Assembly: GCA_035252155.1 (NCBI GenBank) | Contig: DATFDL010000164.1 | Location: forward strand, 1-8,911 | Direction of reading: 5' to 3' | Origin: JAICLL01 sp035252155 | GTDB taxonomy: Bacteria; Planctomycetota; Planctomycetia; Pirellulales; JAICIG01 | Length of the DNA: 8,911 nt | Part shown: in pieces, positions 1-6,082 of the stretch | Position numbering within the stretch: position 1 is the first letter of the stretch | How the letters are laid out: each line of letters opens with the position of its first letter | Translations under genes and position numbers: made by a program | The notes under the pieces: model-generated | What the model saw: only the letters and a program-made list of their open reading frames with translations | The model's database searches: none | Told to the model about the DNA's origin: nothing

Positions 1-70
1 ACTTATTCCCTTGGCCGCCCGGCTCGATCCCGGCGTCGAGGCCGAACGCGATCTGGTGGTTGCGCCGTAA
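1..70 (+). CDS. C-terminal end of an unidentified protein (partial)
   Basis: Reading from base 2 gives 22 codons ending in the TAA at 68-70; the final residues read LDPGVEAERDLVVAP. The composition (acidic and hydrophobic residues, G/C third positions) looks like real coding sequence, while the other plus-strand frames give arginine-rich nonsense. The gene lies mostly outside the window, so no family can be named. It converges on the minus-strand ThuA-like gene, with an inverted repeat (79-210) filling the space between the two stops. It could still be a chance open frame, since only 22 codons are visible. Confidence 0.5.
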   Translation, partial: LIPLAARLDPGVEAERDLVVAP

Positions 71-78
71 GTCCGGGT

Positions 79-210
79 CTGTAGGGAACGGACTCCGTGC
101 CGTTCCGTGTGGGGCGACGCGGCGTCGTCCGAACCTTGAGCGCGATGTCACGGGGGCGAGACAACGTCAATTCGCGGTTCGCGGAACGGCACGGAGTCCG
201 TTCCCTACAG
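79..210. repeat. Inverted-repeat element 1, between convergent genes
   Basis: Two perfect 29-base arms, 79-107 and 182-210, are inverted around a 74-base centre. The arms begin CTGTAGGGAACG and share the CTCCGTG core seen in the other elements of the window. Each arm also holds a smaller hairpin: GGAACGG pairs with CCGTTCC at 85-91/100-106 and at 183-189/198-204. The element sits 8 bases after the stop of the partial left gene and 16 bases after the stop of the ThuA-like gene, so a folded transcript from either side could act as an end structure. There is no T tract, so it is not a standard intrinsic terminator. It resembles a non-coding intergenic repeat (REP/MITE-like); no transposase is present. 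Confidence 0.85.
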
Positions 211-226
211 ACGTCAAACGTTAGGA

Positions 227-991
227 CTACTTCAGATACCTGCTGTCGAGCTTATCGCACGACCAGAGCAGGCCGCGCGTGACCAGGTCGAGATAACGAG
301 GGTCACCCACGGTGTCGTTGTTGTGGCCCAGCGTGGTGCTGAAGACGCGGGTCTTGCCGTACTGGTTGACCCAGGTGACCACGTAGTCGCTATTGCCCTG
401 CCGGCCGCGCGCCAAGGGCCGCGCCGTGTCGAAGACCTTCACGTTGTTGTAAAGCTCTTCGTCGATCGTCTTCCAATTCTCCAGCGGCTTCGCCACCGGA
501 TGGTCGCGGTCGATGTAGCTGATTTCGATTGGCTGCTGCGGCCCGTGGCCGGTCGATTGAATTCCGACGAACTCAAACCAGTCGTTCGTGCCCGTGCGGT
601 AGCAGTGCATGGCGCAATGCAGGTTGACGGCCGGCAGCCCCTTTTTGTGCGCCGCCAAAATGTTTTGGACGTAGGGAATCTCTTTGACGTCCGATGTGCA
701 TTCGTCGTGGATCACGGCGTCGTAGCCCTCGGCCCAGTTGGGCTTCTGGTAAATATCGAAGCGGGCCTTGGTGCTGGTGTCTTCCGAGTAGACGATATCG
801 ACCTTGACGTTGGCGCGGGCCTCGAGGCCCTGTTTGAGCAGCTCTTTTTGCTTGCCGTAGTTGTGACAGCAACCGCCGGTGATGAGCAACACCTTGAGCG
901 GCTTGTTCGGCTCAGCGGAGCGACCGGATTGTTGGCCGCCCCCGATTACGACAAAGGCAATCGCCGACAAACAAACAACGGAGGTTTTCAT
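227..991 (-). CDS. Secreted ThuA-like domain protein
   Basis: A 254-residue protein with the class I glutamine-amidotransferase-like fold of the ThuA family. Residues 1-26 form a signal peptide (MKTS, then a hydrophobic stretch, probable cleavage after GRSA), so it acts outside the cytoplasm. Family features in order are the first strand and turn KVLLITGGCCHNY (about 33-45), a nucleophile-elbow-like segment AVNLHCAMHCYR, then DHPVAKPL with DEELYNN, and near the end RVFSTTLGHNND followed by RGLLW. ThuA was named for trehalose utilisation, but most planctomycete homologues are secreted and uncharacterised, so no substrate is claimed. The ATG at 991-989 is supported by GAGGA at 999-1003 with a 7-base spacer. 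It lies 96 bases after hemC, with a repeat in the gap, so co-transcription is uncertain. Confidence 0.85.
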   Translation of the reverse strand: MKTSVVCLSAIAFVVIGGGQQSGRSAEPNKPLKVLLITGGCCHNYGKQKELLKQGLEARANVKVDIVYSEDTSTKARFDIYQKPNWAEGYDAVIHDECTSDVKEIPYVQNILAAHKKGLPAVNLHCAMHCYRTGTNDWFEFVGIQSTGHGPQQPIEISYIDRDHPVAKPLENWKTIDEELYNNVKVFDTARPLARGRQGNSDYVVTWVNQYGKTRVFSTTLGHNNDTVGDPRYLDLVTRGLLWSCDKLDSRYLK

Positions 992-998
992 GTGAGGG

Positions 999-1003
999 TC
1001 CTC
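999..1003 (-). promoter_or_regulatory. Ribosome binding site of the ThuA-like gene
   Basis: On the minus strand this reads GAGGA, 7 bases ahead of the ATG at 991. It fixes the start that places a complete signal peptide at the N-terminus. No convincing -10/-35 pair is visible between here and the end of hemC. Confidence 0.6.
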
Positions 1004-1031
1004 GATTCAGTTTTCAAGTATGCGAAGTAAG

Positions 1032-1107
1032 GTAGCTCCGACACTCCGTGGCGGAGATGCCGTCGCCTTGGGCGACGGCGATTCACGTCACGGAGGGTCG
1101 GGGCTAC
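1032..1107. repeat. Inverted-repeat element 3, overlapping the end of hemC
   Basis: The outer arms at 1032-1050 and 1089-1107 match in 17 of 19 positions when inverted. Inside them is a perfect 9-base-pair stem, GCCGTCGCC (1059-1067) and GGCGACGGC (1071-1079), with a three-base loop TTG. The arms begin GTAGC and contain CTCCGTG, the same core as elements 1 and 2. The right arm is inside the coding frame of hemC: it supplies the last five codons (SPDPP) and most of the stop codon. In hemC mRNA the structure would fold directly at and after the stop, which fits a role in 3' end formation or stability. Confidence 0.8.
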
Positions 1108-2017
1108 TACGAGCGGCGGCGATCAACTCGGCCGCGCCTTGCTCTAAAAGCATGCCGGCCACGCGCCGGCCGATCTCCGCCGCCGAGGCGGGTTCGTCCG
1201 ACACTTCGGCGGCGATGCGCCGTCGGCCATCGACGCTGAGCACCACGCCCGACAACCGCAATCGCCCCGACTCTATCCGCCCCCAAGCACCGACGGGCGC
1301 CAAGCAACCGCCACGCAAAGCCGCCAGCATGGCCCGTTCGGCGATCACTGCCTGGTGAGTCTCGCAATGATCCAACGGCGCAAGGAGCTGGCGAAGCTCA
1401 TCGTCCGCGGCGCGAATTTCGATGCCCAGCGCGCCTTGCCCGACGGCCGGCAGTATCAACTCTTTCGGTAGGACCTGCGTAACGCGCTCGATGAGCCCCA
1501 GTCGCAACAGTCCCGCCTCGGCCAGCACCAGGGCGTCGTATTGTCCATCGTCGAGCTTGCGGAGCCGGGTGTCGACATTGCCGCGGACGTCGGCCATCCG
1601 CAGGTCGGGCCGGGCGTGCCTAAGTTGGCTGCGCCGCCGCGTGCTCCCGGTGCCGATAAGAGCGCCGCGCGGCAGCTCGGCGAACGACGGCGCTCGGCGG
1701 GTAATCAGCACGTCGCCGCACGGGGCGCGTTCGGGCACGGCCCCCAGCCCAAGCCCCGGCACCGGGTCGGTGGGCAAATCTTTCAAGCTATGCACGGCCA
1801 GGTCGATCTGGTCGTCGAGCAACGCTCGTTGAAGCTCTTTGGTGAAGATGCCCTGCCCGCCGATCGTTTCGACTGGGCCGGTCTGTTGGCGATCGCCTTG
1901 CGTCGTAATTGGAACCAGTGAAACCGCGATTCCCTCGGAGCGAAGTTGCGCGGCCACCCATTCGGCCTGCCAACGGGCCAACGCGCTGCCGCGAGTTCCG
2001 AGACGCAAAGTCCGCAT
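1088..2017 (-). CDS. hemC: Hydroxymethylbilane synthase (porphobilinogen deaminase)
   Basis: This cytoplasmic enzyme joins four porphobilinogen molecules into hydroxymethylbilane, the linear precursor of uroporphyrinogen III, haem and other tetrapyrroles. At 309 residues it has the usual family length. Visible hallmarks are LRLGTRGSALARWQAE at 4-19, IFTKELQRALL at 57-67, the active-site segment DLAVHSLKDLP at 72-82 with catalytic Asp80, STRRRSQL at 125-132, DVRGNVDTRLRKL at 143-155 and LPAVGQGALGIE at 189-200. Cys238 in LRGGCLAPVGAW is the expected attachment point of the dipyrromethane cofactor. The ATG at 2017 is chosen because homology begins at once; an in-frame TTG at 2044 would add nine residues without support. 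No clear ribosome binding site is seen. The C-terminal SPDPP lies in a repeat arm and is probably not part of the ancestral fold. No other hem genes are adjacent. Confidence 0.96.
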   Translation of the reverse strand: MRTLRLGTRGSALARWQAEWVAAQLRSEGIAVSLVPITTQGDRQQTGPVETIGGQGIFTKELQRALLDDQIDLAVHSLKDLPTDPVPGLGLGAVPERAPCGDVLITRRAPSFAELPRGALIGTGSTRRRSQLRHARPDLRMADVRGNVDTRLRKLDDGQYDALVLAEAGLLRLGLIERVTQVLPKELILPAVGQGALGIEIRAADDELRQLLAPLDHCETHQAVIAERAMLAALRGGCLAPVGAWGRIESGRLRLSGVVLSVDGRRRIAAEVSDEPASAAEIGRRVAGMLLEQGAAELIAAARSSPDPP

Positions 2018-2049
2018 AGGCGAATAAGCAGGGATTAAGGTCAATGACG

Positions 2050-2143
2050 ATCTGTAGGGAACGCCCTCCGTGGCGTTCCGCGAGGGGCGGCGCGACGTTC
2101 AATCGAAGTTCACGGAACGCCAAGGAGGGCGTTCCCTACAGAT
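2050..2143. repeat. Inverted-repeat element 2, between the DUF502 gene and hemC
   Basis: Two 31-base arms, 2050-2080 and 2113-2143, are inverted with one mismatch around a 32-base centre. The arms start ATCTGTAGGGAACG as in element 1. Each arm can fold alone: GGAACGCC pairs with GGCGTTCC at 2058-2065/2072-2079 and at 2114-2121/2128-2135. The single mismatch between arms falls in the loop of this small hairpin, not in its stem. The element starts 30 bases after the DUF502 stop and ends 32 bases before the hemC ATG, so it occupies the place of both the end of one transcript and the leader of the next. Confidence 0.85.
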
Positions 2144-2173
2144 GTCGATAGCCAATCGGCGCATCTCGTCATA

Positions 2174-3109
2174 CTAGTTGTCAAGGGTCATCGGCGCAGT
2201 CTCCAACGACGCTTGCTTATGCAATTGATGGGCGGGCACCACCACGCCGCAACTAATCACAAACTGCAAGGCCTGATCGACCGTCAGGTTCATGTCGATC
2301 GTGTCGCTTTTGGGCACGGTGATGGTGTAGCCCGTCACCGACATCGGCGAGCTGGGGATCATCAACGAAAGCATCGGCTCGCCGGTGGCGGCTCGAATAT
2401 CCAGCAGGCTCTCGCCCGTCACGAAGGCGATCGACCAAATTCCTTTGCGCGGATACTCGACCGCCACCACGCGCCGGAACTCCAGCTCGCGGTCGCTGAA
2501 CATGAAGTCGGTGACTTGCTTGACCGAGTCGTAGACGTTGCGGATCAGCGGCAGCCGCAAAATGCCGCGTTCGATCAGGTTCCACGTCACCCGGCCGATG
2601 CCGGCGGCCAGGAACTTGCCCAGCAAGTAGAGAAACAACAGGAACAGACAGAGAAAAAGCGGAATGACCAGCCGCGGCGGTAAGTATTCCAACTCGGCAT
2701 AGCGGCGGTAGATGGCCCGCCGGTTTCCCGACGCCACGCTGCCCGCGGGGTCGTCGCGGCTGACGATTTCGAGCACGTCTTGAGGCAAATACGCGCCGCT
2801 GGACTGGCGCACATATTTACGTCCCTCGGGCAAATCAATCTCGGCCTGTTGCTGCACGACCCGCCTGGCAGCGTCGGGTTCGGCAAACTTGCGATCGTCC
2901 TGGCGTTCCCAATACCAGGCGAGCAGGTTGCGCGTGCCGATGGTGACCGGCTCGAGCGCGTATTGTTTGATGGTGCCGCCCACCCAGAGAAAGATGACCA
3001 CCGTCAAGAGCGGGGGCATGACCACGCCCAGCCCGCCGAGAATCGCCCGCCGCACCGGATACCAGCGCGATTGGCGGCGGAGCGAGCGTTGTTTAAGAGG
3101 CGGTGGCAT
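2174..3109 (-). CDS. DUF502 family membrane protein with an enlarged loop
   Basis: A 311-residue integral membrane protein of the DUF502 family, whose biochemical role is unknown. There are two hydrophobic helices, roughly residues 22-44 (with the PPLLTVVIFLW turn) and 147-170. After helix 2 comes the family's conserved cytoplasmic region: RLPLIRNVYDSVKQV at 185-199, VEYPRKGIWSIAFVTGE at 217-233, MIPSSPMSVTGYTITVPKSD at 250-269, and LTVDQALQFVISCGVVVP at 275-292. Known members are nearer 200 residues. The extra length lies between the two helices (about 46-146), a polar segment that should face outside. The ATG at 3109 is preferred over an in-frame TTG at 3136, although neither has a clear ribosome binding site. 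A TATAAT box at 3156-3151 suggests the gene has its own promoter rather than depending on the ComF gene 120 bases upstream. Confidence 0.88.
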   Translation of the reverse strand: MPPPLKQRSLRRQSRWYPVRRAILGGLGVVMPPLLTVVIFLWVGGTIKQYALEPVTIGTRNLLAWYWERQDDRKFAEPDAARRVVQQQAEIDLPEGRKYVRQSSGAYLPQDVLEIVSRDDPAGSVASGNRRAIYRRYAELEYLPPRLVIPLFLCLFLLFLYLLGKFLAAGIGRVTWNLIERGILRLPLIRNVYDSVKQVTDFMFSDRELEFRRVVAVEYPRKGIWSIAFVTGESLLDIRAATGEPMLSLMIPSSPMSVTGYTITVPKSDTIDMNLTVDQALQFVISCGVVVPAHQLHKQASLETAPMTLDN

Positions 3110-3150
3110 GGCAAGTTGCCGGGCAGATCGGTGCAATGTATCAAAGAACG

Positions 3151-3156
3151 ATTATA
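3151..3156 (-). promoter_or_regulatory. Candidate -10 box for the DUF502 gene
   Basis: The minus strand reads exactly TATAAT here in otherwise GC-rich DNA. A start about 7 bases downstream would give a leader of roughly 35 bases to the ATG at 3109. It would leave almost no leader if the TTG at 3136 were used, which is a further argument for the ATG. The -35 position has no good match to TTGACA, so this is a partial promoter match only. Confidence 0.4.
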
Positions 3157-3175
3157 ACCTGCGCCCATGTTCAGC

Positions 3176-3207
3176 GTAGGGTGGGACGAGCGAAGCGAGT
3201 TCCCTAC
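3176..3207. repeat. Short intergenic repeat 4, after the ComF gene
   Basis: A 32-base unit runs from GTAGGG (3176-3181) to the inverted CCCTAC (3202-3207). Its centre, GGGACGAGCGAAGCGAG, contains the near-palindrome CTCGCTTCGCTCG. The right end, TTCCCTACAG, is identical to the ends of elements 1 and 2, while the left part differs. It lies 22 bases downstream of the ComF stop and upstream of the TATAAT box, so it could end the ComF transcript. The function is inferred from position only. Confidence 0.55.
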
Positions 3208-3229
3208 AGAGCAAACAGGCCGCCAGACA

Positions 3230-4033
3230 TCACCGTCGGTCGCGGTCGTCGGCTCGGGCCGCTACGGCCAACGCCACGCGGCCGACGCCCGCCCGACGGA
3301 GCAGGCGAGCGACTTCATTGCAGGTGGCACCGGTCGTGAGAATGTCGTCTACCAGCAACACGCTCGCTCCCGATAGGCGCGAGCTTCTTCTTACCCGGAA
3401 GGCCCCGCGCACGTTCGCCAACCGCTCGGCCGGTGAAAGCCCACTCTGGGGCTGCGTATATCGACGCCGCGCCACCACCTTTACGGAGTGCCGGACCGTC
3501 AGGCGCTCGGCAATCACCTCAGCCAAAGTCGCGGCGCTATTGGTTCCGCGCCAGGAGCGCCGCAGCCAGTGCATGGGCACGGACACGACGAGCTCGGGCC
3601 GCCAGGCGGCAATTGCGCCGCCATGCCGCCAGCAGAACAATTGCCCCACGGCCGCCGACAGCCCCTCGTCGCGCACGCGTTTCATCCGCAGCACCGCTGC
3701 GCGCAACTCGCCCGCATAATCGCCCAGCGCCCAAGCATGCGAAAAATGCAGTTGCTCGTCGCGGCAATGTGGGCAGCCCTGCTCGCTGACGAATGCGTTA
3801 CGTAATGGCAAGGCGCATCGCGGACAGCGTCCTTCATCGACCTTGGCCAATTGTGATCGGCAGAGACTGCAGAGGCGGATGCGATCGCCAGCTTCGCCCA
3901 GCTCGGCGTCGCAGAAGGCGCAGCGCGGCGGAAATACTAGCTCGCATAGTCCGCGGCACACGAACCGCGCGCGTCTCGACACCTCGCCCGCAGCCGGCCG
4001 CAACCAGGTTGGACGAAGCCGCGCAAGCCGCAT
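3230..4033 (-). CDS. ComF family phosphoribosyltransferase-like protein
   Basis: A 267-residue cytoplasmic protein with an N-terminal zinc-binding region and a C-terminal type I phosphoribosyltransferase domain, as in ComFC/GntX relatives. These proteins are linked to natural transformation, at the step of handling incoming single-stranded DNA, although many carriers are not known to be competent. Cysteine pairs are CAFC 38-41, CSLC 55-58, CPRC 70-73 and CPHC 87-90. Then come SVPMHWLRRSWRGTNSAATL (151-170), the QPQSGLSPAERLANVRGAF region (195-212), and the PRPP-binding loop VLLVDDILTTGAT (225-237). All key features are intact and the length is normal. The ATG at 4033 is fixed by AAGGAG six bases upstream; the longer open frame to 4108 adds residues without homology. 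The gene is divergent from the TPR gene at 4207. No other competence gene is in view. Confidence 0.93.
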   Translation of the reverse strand: MRLARLRPTWLRPAAGEVSRRARFVCRGLCELVFPPRCAFCDAELGEAGDRIRLCSLCRSQLAKVDEGRCPRCALPLRNAFVSEQGCPHCRDEQLHFSHAWALGDYAGELRAAVLRMKRVRDEGLSAAVGQLFCWRHGGAIAAWRPELVVSVPMHWLRRSWRGTNSAATLAEVIAERLTVRHSVKVVARRRYTQPQSGLSPAERLANVRGAFRVRRSSRLSGASVLLVDDILTTGATCNEVARLLRRAGVGRVALAVAARADDRDRR

Positions 4034-4039
4034 GCGTGT

Positions 4040-4045
4040 CTCCTT
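4040..4045 (-). promoter_or_regulatory. Ribosome binding site of the ComF gene
   Basis: The minus strand reads AAGGAG, a near-perfect Shine-Dalgarno sequence, with six bases to the ATG at 4033. It decides between this start and the longer open frame reaching 4108. Confidence 0.8.
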
Positions 4046-4066
4046 GATAACGATTCCTCGCCGGAC

Positions 4067-4072
4067 AGTGTA
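4067..4072 (-). promoter_or_regulatory. Possible extended -10 box for the ComF gene
   Basis: The minus strand reads TGC then TACACT, an extended -10 pattern with four of six consensus bases. The predicted leader to the ATG at 4033 is about 27 bases and includes the ribosome binding site. No -35 match is evident. This is the best candidate in the 173-base divergent gap (4034-4206); none stands out for the plus-strand gene. Confidence 0.3.
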
Positions 4073-4128
4073 GCAAACAATCGGAATAACCGCTTTCCAC
4101 GGAATCAACTTACCTCTTGTTACGAACC

Positions 4129-4163
4129 TTGCGGCCGGCGCGCCGCGGCAAAGCTACGTTTGA
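4129..4163 (+). repeat. GC-rich fold plus block shared by both TPR gene leaders
   Basis: TTGC (4129-4132) and GCAA (4148-4151) enclose the palindrome CGGCGCGCCG (4136-4145). They run straight into GCAAAGCTACGTTTGA (4148-4163). A matching block, GCCAAGCTACCTTTGA, is at 6114-6129 ahead of the second TPR gene (14 of 16 identical) and also follows a hairpin. Both blocks end about 41-43 bases before the chosen start codon. They may be part of the duplicated unit (promoter or leader) or two copies of an intergenic repeat; the sequence alone does not decide. Confidence 0.4.
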
Positions 4164-4206
4164 GGGGCGATGCCGAAGCGGCGGTCCGATGGTCGCGGGA
4201 ACCACC

Positions 4207-6078
4207 ATGTCCGTAAAGTTGAAGAACTTCGAGAGCTGGCTGCTCTTCTGCCTGGTCTATGTGCCGGTCATTCCGCTGATGACGGCCGCGGTGCTGGGCG
4301 GTTATTTCTACATGTGCAGCCACCGCACCGTGCATTGTGTGAACGGCCTGCCGGTTCCGATCGACGTTGATTTCGATGGCGGACGCGTCGTCACTCTTCT
4401 TCCGCACGCACACTCGAGCCTTTCGATGGGCGAGGGAAAACACCGAGCGGTCGTCAGCTCGCCACAACTGGGCATTGAACCTGTCGAGTTTCGGATCGGC
4501 GGTCACGGATCGTCTGGGTTGTTTAGCGCACCAACCTGGATTGTCGATCCCACGCGCTCGGCGTTGTTGCTTTGGGAGGAAGCGGTCTATCTGCCGCCGC
4601 CCGGCACGCGCCGCCCTGGTGAGTCGAGAGCGCATCTGGGCGAAGCGTTCATCACCTGCCCTCATGTCGATTACGTCTTTCAAGAGTTTCCGAGCGAAAC
4701 CGAGATTTGCCCCAGCTCGCCATTGCGCAAGACACGGATCAGCCTTGTGACCGCGCCGGCGCACGAGTTGGCCGACGCGCTGCGCGCGTCGCCCGGGCGA
4801 ACCGGCGAGGCGTTGAGTTTTATCGAAAACCATCTGCGCGTCTCGCCGGACGACGTGGCGTTGTTGTCGCACTATTGGGCGATTGCTCGTCGACAGGATC
4901 AACTCAAACGCTGTCGCGACTTCTTGGCCCCTCGTCTCGCCGAACGCCCGGTGCTAATGAACTGCCACCGGCTCTATCAGACGATCTGCGAGAATTCAGG
5001 GGACGATGCCGCGCTGGTCGAACAATACGATTCCTGGCTTGCCGCGGATCCGGACAACTCTGCGTTGCTCTATCTGCGTGGCCGGTGCGATCCGGAACGC
5101 ACCGCCGCGTGGGAATTCTACAAAAAGGCGATCACGGCCGACCCGCGGAACGCCTATCCGCATCTCGCCAAATCGGTCGTGCTGCTGTCTCGTGGCGAAT
5201 TCGCCGCGGCCGAAGCGTCGGCAAGGGTCGCCTGCCATCTGCGGCCCGACGACGCGCAGATGAAACGACATCTGACCAGGGTGCGGATGGCGCTGGGTGA
5301 ATACGGCGTGCTGGAAGCCGAGCTTCGGGCGGCCGTGTTACTCAACCCGCGCTCGCTGCCTGAGCAACAGCAGTTGCTGGTAGTCCTGGCCGCCGCGGAC
5401 AAGCTCGGCGAAGCGGAGCAGGTCCTGGCCGATTTTAACCACCGGCTTACAACCGCCGATCCGTCTCAAGCGGCGGCGATGACTCGGCAGTTGCGAGATC
5501 GATTGCTTTACGTGCAAGGCGATTTTGCGGGCATGCTCGCGGACGCCGCTGCGGACACCGCATCGGACGCCGAGGCCGATGAATCGGTACTCGCGCGTTA
5601 TTGGGCCAGATTCGAGTTGCGGCAAGTCATTCAACCGCCGCCCGGCGTCAATCCGGTCCCATCGGAACATCAGGGCTATTCGTTGCTTTGTCAATCGCTG
5701 GCCTGGGTCGAACGAGGAGATGCCGCGGCCGCTGCGGATGCCAAGGTTCGGGCGATCGACGAGTTCCGCGTCGGCGGGTTTGACGACCGCCAAATCGCAG
5801 CCCTGCTTGCCAGAGGCGACGATTGGACTAACCACGACCTTGACAATCTGCCCCTCGATCCGACGCAGAAGTGCATCGTCCTCGTGGCGATGGCACAGGA
5901 CTCCGGCGAGCGCGCCGCGCCATTGCTTGCCCTGGCGGAAAAGCTCAATTTCGAGCGGCATTTTCCCTATCACTTTGTGAGACGAACGATCGAGCGATTG
6001 CGGCGGCGCGGCGACGCGCGCGGCGAAATGGTGCGCGAAGATCCAAACGGCATAATCGCGCCGCACGGAACGGAATGA
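4207..6078 (+). CDS. Membrane-anchored TPR protein, shorter tandem paralogue
   Basis: A 623-residue protein of unknown function. One hydrophobic segment at about residues 11-36 (WLLFCLVY through LGGYFYM) should anchor it, with the rest probably outside the cytoplasm. Residues about 38-185 match the next gene closely (SHRTVHCVNGLPVPI, EGKHRAVV, DPTRSALLLWEEAVY, GEAFITCPHVDY, VFQEFPSE, RKTRISL). From about 195 to the end are TPR-like helical repeats, including LLYLRGRCDPERTAAW, AITADPRNAYPH and FAAAEASARVACHLRP. In one 76-residue part of this region I count about 43 identities to the neighbour. Relative to that neighbour it lacks the first 30 residues and an internal 224. Residues 3-24 correspond to the middle of the neighbour's zinc ribbon, but neither cysteine pair remains. 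The ATG at 4207 is chosen because similarity starts there. ATG 4189 and TTG 4117 are in frame, and none has a strong ribosome binding site. Confidence 0.85.
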   Translation: MSVKLKNFESWLLFCLVYVPVIPLMTAAVLGGYFYMCSHRTVHCVNGLPVPIDVDFDGGRVVTLLPHAHSSLSMGEGKHRAVVSSPQLGIEPVEFRIGGHGSSGLFSAPTWIVDPTRSALLLWEEAVYLPPPGTRRPGESRAHLGEAFITCPHVDYVFQEFPSETEICPSSPLRKTRISLVTAPAHELADALRASPGRTGEALSFIENHLRVSPDDVALLSHYWAIARRQDQLKRCRDFLAPRLAERPVLMNCHRLYQTICENSGDDAALVEQYDSWLAADPDNSALLYLRGRCDPERTAAWEFYKKAITADPRNAYPHLAKSVVLLSRGEFAAAEASARVACHLRPDDAQMKRHLTRVRMALGEYGVLEAELRAAVLLNPRSLPEQQQLLVVLAAADKLGEAEQVLADFNHRLTTADPSQAAAMTRQLRDRLLYVQGDFAGMLADAAADTASDAEADESVLARYWARFELRQVIQPPPGVNPVPSEHQGYSLLCQSLAWVERGDAAAAADAKVRAIDEFRVGGFDDRQIAALLARGDDWTNHDLDNLPLDPTQKCIVLVAMAQDSGERAAPLLALAEKLNFERHFPYHFVRRTIERLRRRGDARGEMVREDPNGIIAPHGTE

Positions 6079-6082
6079 ATTG

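Noticed and set aside
323..1030. A 235-codon plus-strand open frame opposite the ThuA-like gene
   Set aside because: It is a by-product of GC-rich third positions; the minus-strand frame has a signal peptide, family motifs and a ribosome binding site.
1422..1921. Plus-strand open frames opposite hemC
   Set aside because: They lie entirely within a confidently identified gene and give low-complexity S/R/P-rich products.
2018..2044. A TTG start adding nine residues to HemC
   Set aside because: HemC homology starts at MRTLRLGTRGS; the extra residues have no support and no ribosome binding site.
79..3207. CRISPR array or insertion sequence made from the repeated elements
   Set aside because: The repeats are inverted, single, unequal in length and spread over 3 kb with genes between; there are no regular spacers and no transposase or target duplication.
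227..4033. A four-gene minus-strand operon tying ComF, DUF502, HemC and the ThuA-like protein to one pathway
   Set aside because: Gaps are about 100-155 bases with hairpin repeats in each, one internal TATAAT box is present, and the functions do not connect.
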